Shown in pieces: positions 5,527-6,764 of a DNA stretch of 6,764 bases. The position numbers and the translations under genes are program-made. Source of the DNA: an uncultured Flammeovirgaceae bacterium (lineage in GTDB: Bacteria > Bacteroidota > Bacteroidia > Cytophagales > Cyclobacteriaceae); assembly GCA_946480685.1 (NCBI GenBank), contig CAMLLI010000240.1, positions 1-6,764 on the forward strand, given 5' to 3'. The notes below the pieces were generated by a model. It saw nothing but the letters and a program-made list of their open reading frames with translations, had not been told where the DNA came from and did not search any database. Each line of letters starts with the position of its first letter. Within the stretch, counting starts at the first letter, position 1.

Positions 5527-6764
5527 CTACTTCTCCGACACCAACGTCCCCACACGATAAACCGAAGTGCGTACGAGCTTGCCTTCCGCATCATATTCTT
5601 TCCACTCTTTATTCTTCTTATCGGAAGCATACTCGCCTTGTTCTTTTACTTTTCCATTTTCATGGTACGATGTATATAGTCCGTGCTTGCGACTGTTCCG
5701 ATATTCGGTAGAGGACTGCAGCGTTCCGCTTTCATAGTATGTTTTTGTCGGACCCGCGAGCAGATCAAACTTCCACGATTCTTCACGCTGAATTTTTCCG
5801 GAAGGGTAGTAGCTATAGCGAATGCCACTTAGTTTCCCGGCATCGTACGTTTCTTTCTGCTTTACCGTTTTACCGTTTTCGAAATATATAGTCCAGAGGC
5901 CATGCGGCTTTTCATTTCTGAACTTTTTAACAGATTGTGTAACTCCGTTCTCGGCCAGTGCCTCCACCGTTGCATCTATACCATTAGAGGCCACCTGCTC
6001 CTTTACTTTCACCTTTCCCGAAGGATAGTATTCATAATTGGTGCCGATCTTTTTTCCGTCTTTATATTTAAAGCGATGGCGAATAGAACCATCTTCGAAG
6101 TAGCCGGTGTTATCGCCATGAAGTTTGCCAGCCAGGAAGCTGCCCTCGGTAATGAGATGTCCATCGCGATCGTACGTCTTAAATTCACCGTTGCGTGAAC
6201 CTTCCTTCATCGTTGAAACAGTTTCAAGCTGACCGTTCGGATAATAGTTTTTATAGAAGCCGGTAAGTATACCTTCTTTATAGTTTGCTTCAGTTTCTAT
6301 TTTGCCATCTTCGTAAAACGTGCGCGTTATACCGTTGGGCTTTCCGTTTTTATAACCGATCTCTTTCTTTACTTTGCCAGAAGTATAAAACTCTTTTACC
6401 ATGCCCTCCGGTTTGCCTTGCACAAAGTATGTTTCGCTTTTCAGGTTGCCATTGTCAAAATAGTATTGAATACTATCGGCAAGTTTATCATTCTGGTAAT
6501 AGGCTTTTTGTACCGGTTTACCTTCTTCATTGAATACTTCCACAGCACCGTGTCGCAATCCGTTTACAAAGTGAAGCTTGCGCGCGAGTTTTCCGTTTTC
6601 ATGATATTCGGTAAAGAGTCCGGATTTTATACCATCATCAAAATTACCTTCTACCATTACGTTTCCATTCTCGTAATAGCGCAGGTATTTACCAACGATC
6701 TTCTGGTCGTCTTCCTTTGCAGTAGTATATACTTCCTGTATATGTTTTTTCTGTTGGTCGTATT
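5527..6764 (-). CDS. MORN-variant (YwqK-like) repeat protein, 5' end outside window
   Basis: The frame is open from the right edge to TAG at 5527-5529, giving 411 complete codons. The Met at 6657 is internal: the 35 residues before it continue the same repeat (GKYLRYYENGNV), so the gene starts beyond the window. The visible part is almost entirely about 16 tandem repeats of about 24 residues with the pattern xxxG-x4-(Y/F)(Y/F)xxGK(L/V)xxExxYxxG, as in MORN_2/YwqK-family proteins. The eleventh (about 5920-5990) is degenerate, lacking the aromatic pair. Such proteins form long beta-hairpin arrays. Database names such as 'YwqK family antitoxin' for this group come from one Bacillus context; nothing here shows a toxin partner. 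Localisation is unknown because the N-terminus is missing; a lipoprotein or secreted protein is common for relatives in this phylum. The C-terminus ends shortly after the last repeat (YRVGTLVSEK). Confidence 0.88.
   Translation of the reverse strand, partial: YDQQKKHIQEVYTTAKEDDQKIVGKYLRYYENGNVMVEGNFDDGIKSGLFTEYHENGKLARKLHFVNGLRHGAVEVFNEEGKPVQKAYYQNDKLADSIQYYFDNGNLKSETYFVQGKPEGMVKEFYTSGKVKKEIGYKNGKPNGITRTFYEDGKIETEANYKEGILTGFYKNYYPNGQLETVSTMKEGSRNGEFKTYDRDGHLITEGSFLAGKLHGDNTGYFEDGSIRHRFKYKDGKKIGTNYEYYPSGKVKVKEQVASNGIDATVEALAENGVTQSVKKFRNEKPHGLWTIYFENGKTVKQKETYDAGKLSGIRYSYYPSGKIQREESWKFDLLAGPTKTYYESGTLQSSTEYRNSRKHGLYTSYHENGKVKEQGEYASDKKNKEWKEYDAEGKLVRTSVYRVGTLVSEK

Noticed and set aside
5376..5630. 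Leftward 84-codon frame across the GH43/MORN spacer
   Set aside because: It overlaps both genes and its apparently patterned peptide (such as YPLSVNCYPL) is only the translation of the heptamer repeats.
5902..6198. Rightward 98-codon frame inside the MORN-repeat gene
   Set aside because: It is antisense to well-formed repeats and has no recognisable domain.
6655..6657. Met at 6657 as start of the MORN-repeat gene
   Set aside because: The frame stays open to the window edge and the residues before this Met form another copy of the repeat.
5527..6764. Toxin-antitoxin system based on the YwqK name
   Set aside because: No toxin-like gene lies next to it, and the family name does not establish antitoxin function for such a long repeat protein.

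Overview
The window looks like a chromosomal piece of a member of the Bacteroidota, probably a soil or freshwater Cytophagales/Chitinophagales-type bacterium. The reasons are start sites mostly without strong Shine-Dalgarno sequences, several exported proteins with a short hydrophobic leader cleaved before Gln (A|Q), a secreted GH43 glycosidase, a type-B carboxylesterase with close-looking homologues in this phylum, and a long MORN-variant (YwqK-like) repeat protein. Base composition is moderate, and Ile is often written ATA. No rRNA, tRNA, transposase, phage gene or CRISPR array was seen.

Layout from left to right. Positions 1-257 hold no convincing complete gene. A reading frame entering from the left edge stops at 136 and is followed by a hairpin with a T-rich tail, so this is probably the junction between a rightward gene outside the window and the leftward operon that follows. 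Positions 258-3069 are a leftward three-gene cluster, in transcription order: a cytoplasmic mononuclear cupin (3069-2662), a secreted type-B carboxylesterase (2640-1021) and an exported protein with two ABM (antibiotic biosynthesis monooxygenase/YgiN-like) domains (974-258). The gaps of 21 and 46 bases suggest one operon. Positions 3070-3406 are a divergent intergenic region with two inverted repeats, one a perfect 14-bp dyad. Positions 3407-3769 encode a small VOC-family (glyoxalase/bleomycin-resistance fold) protein. Positions 3890-5398 encode a secreted two-domain GH43 glycoside hydrolase. Positions 5399-5526 are a convergent spacer made largely of 7-bp-periodic tandem repeats. From 5527 to the right edge runs a leftward MORN-variant repeat protein whose N-terminus lies outside the window.

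How the genes may work together is partly inference. The cupin, esterase and ABM protein resemble a small catabolic or detoxification set acting on an ester or aromatic-type compound: the esterase would act in the periplasm or outside, and the cupin in the cytoplasm. The exact substrate cannot be read from sequence. The GH43 enzyme probably removes xylose or arabinose from plant polysaccharide and appears to stand alone, with no SusC/SusD pair in view. No complete new defence or mobile system was recognised. The least expected signals are the heptamer arrays, the perfect dyad between the divergent genes, and the exported double-ABM protein.
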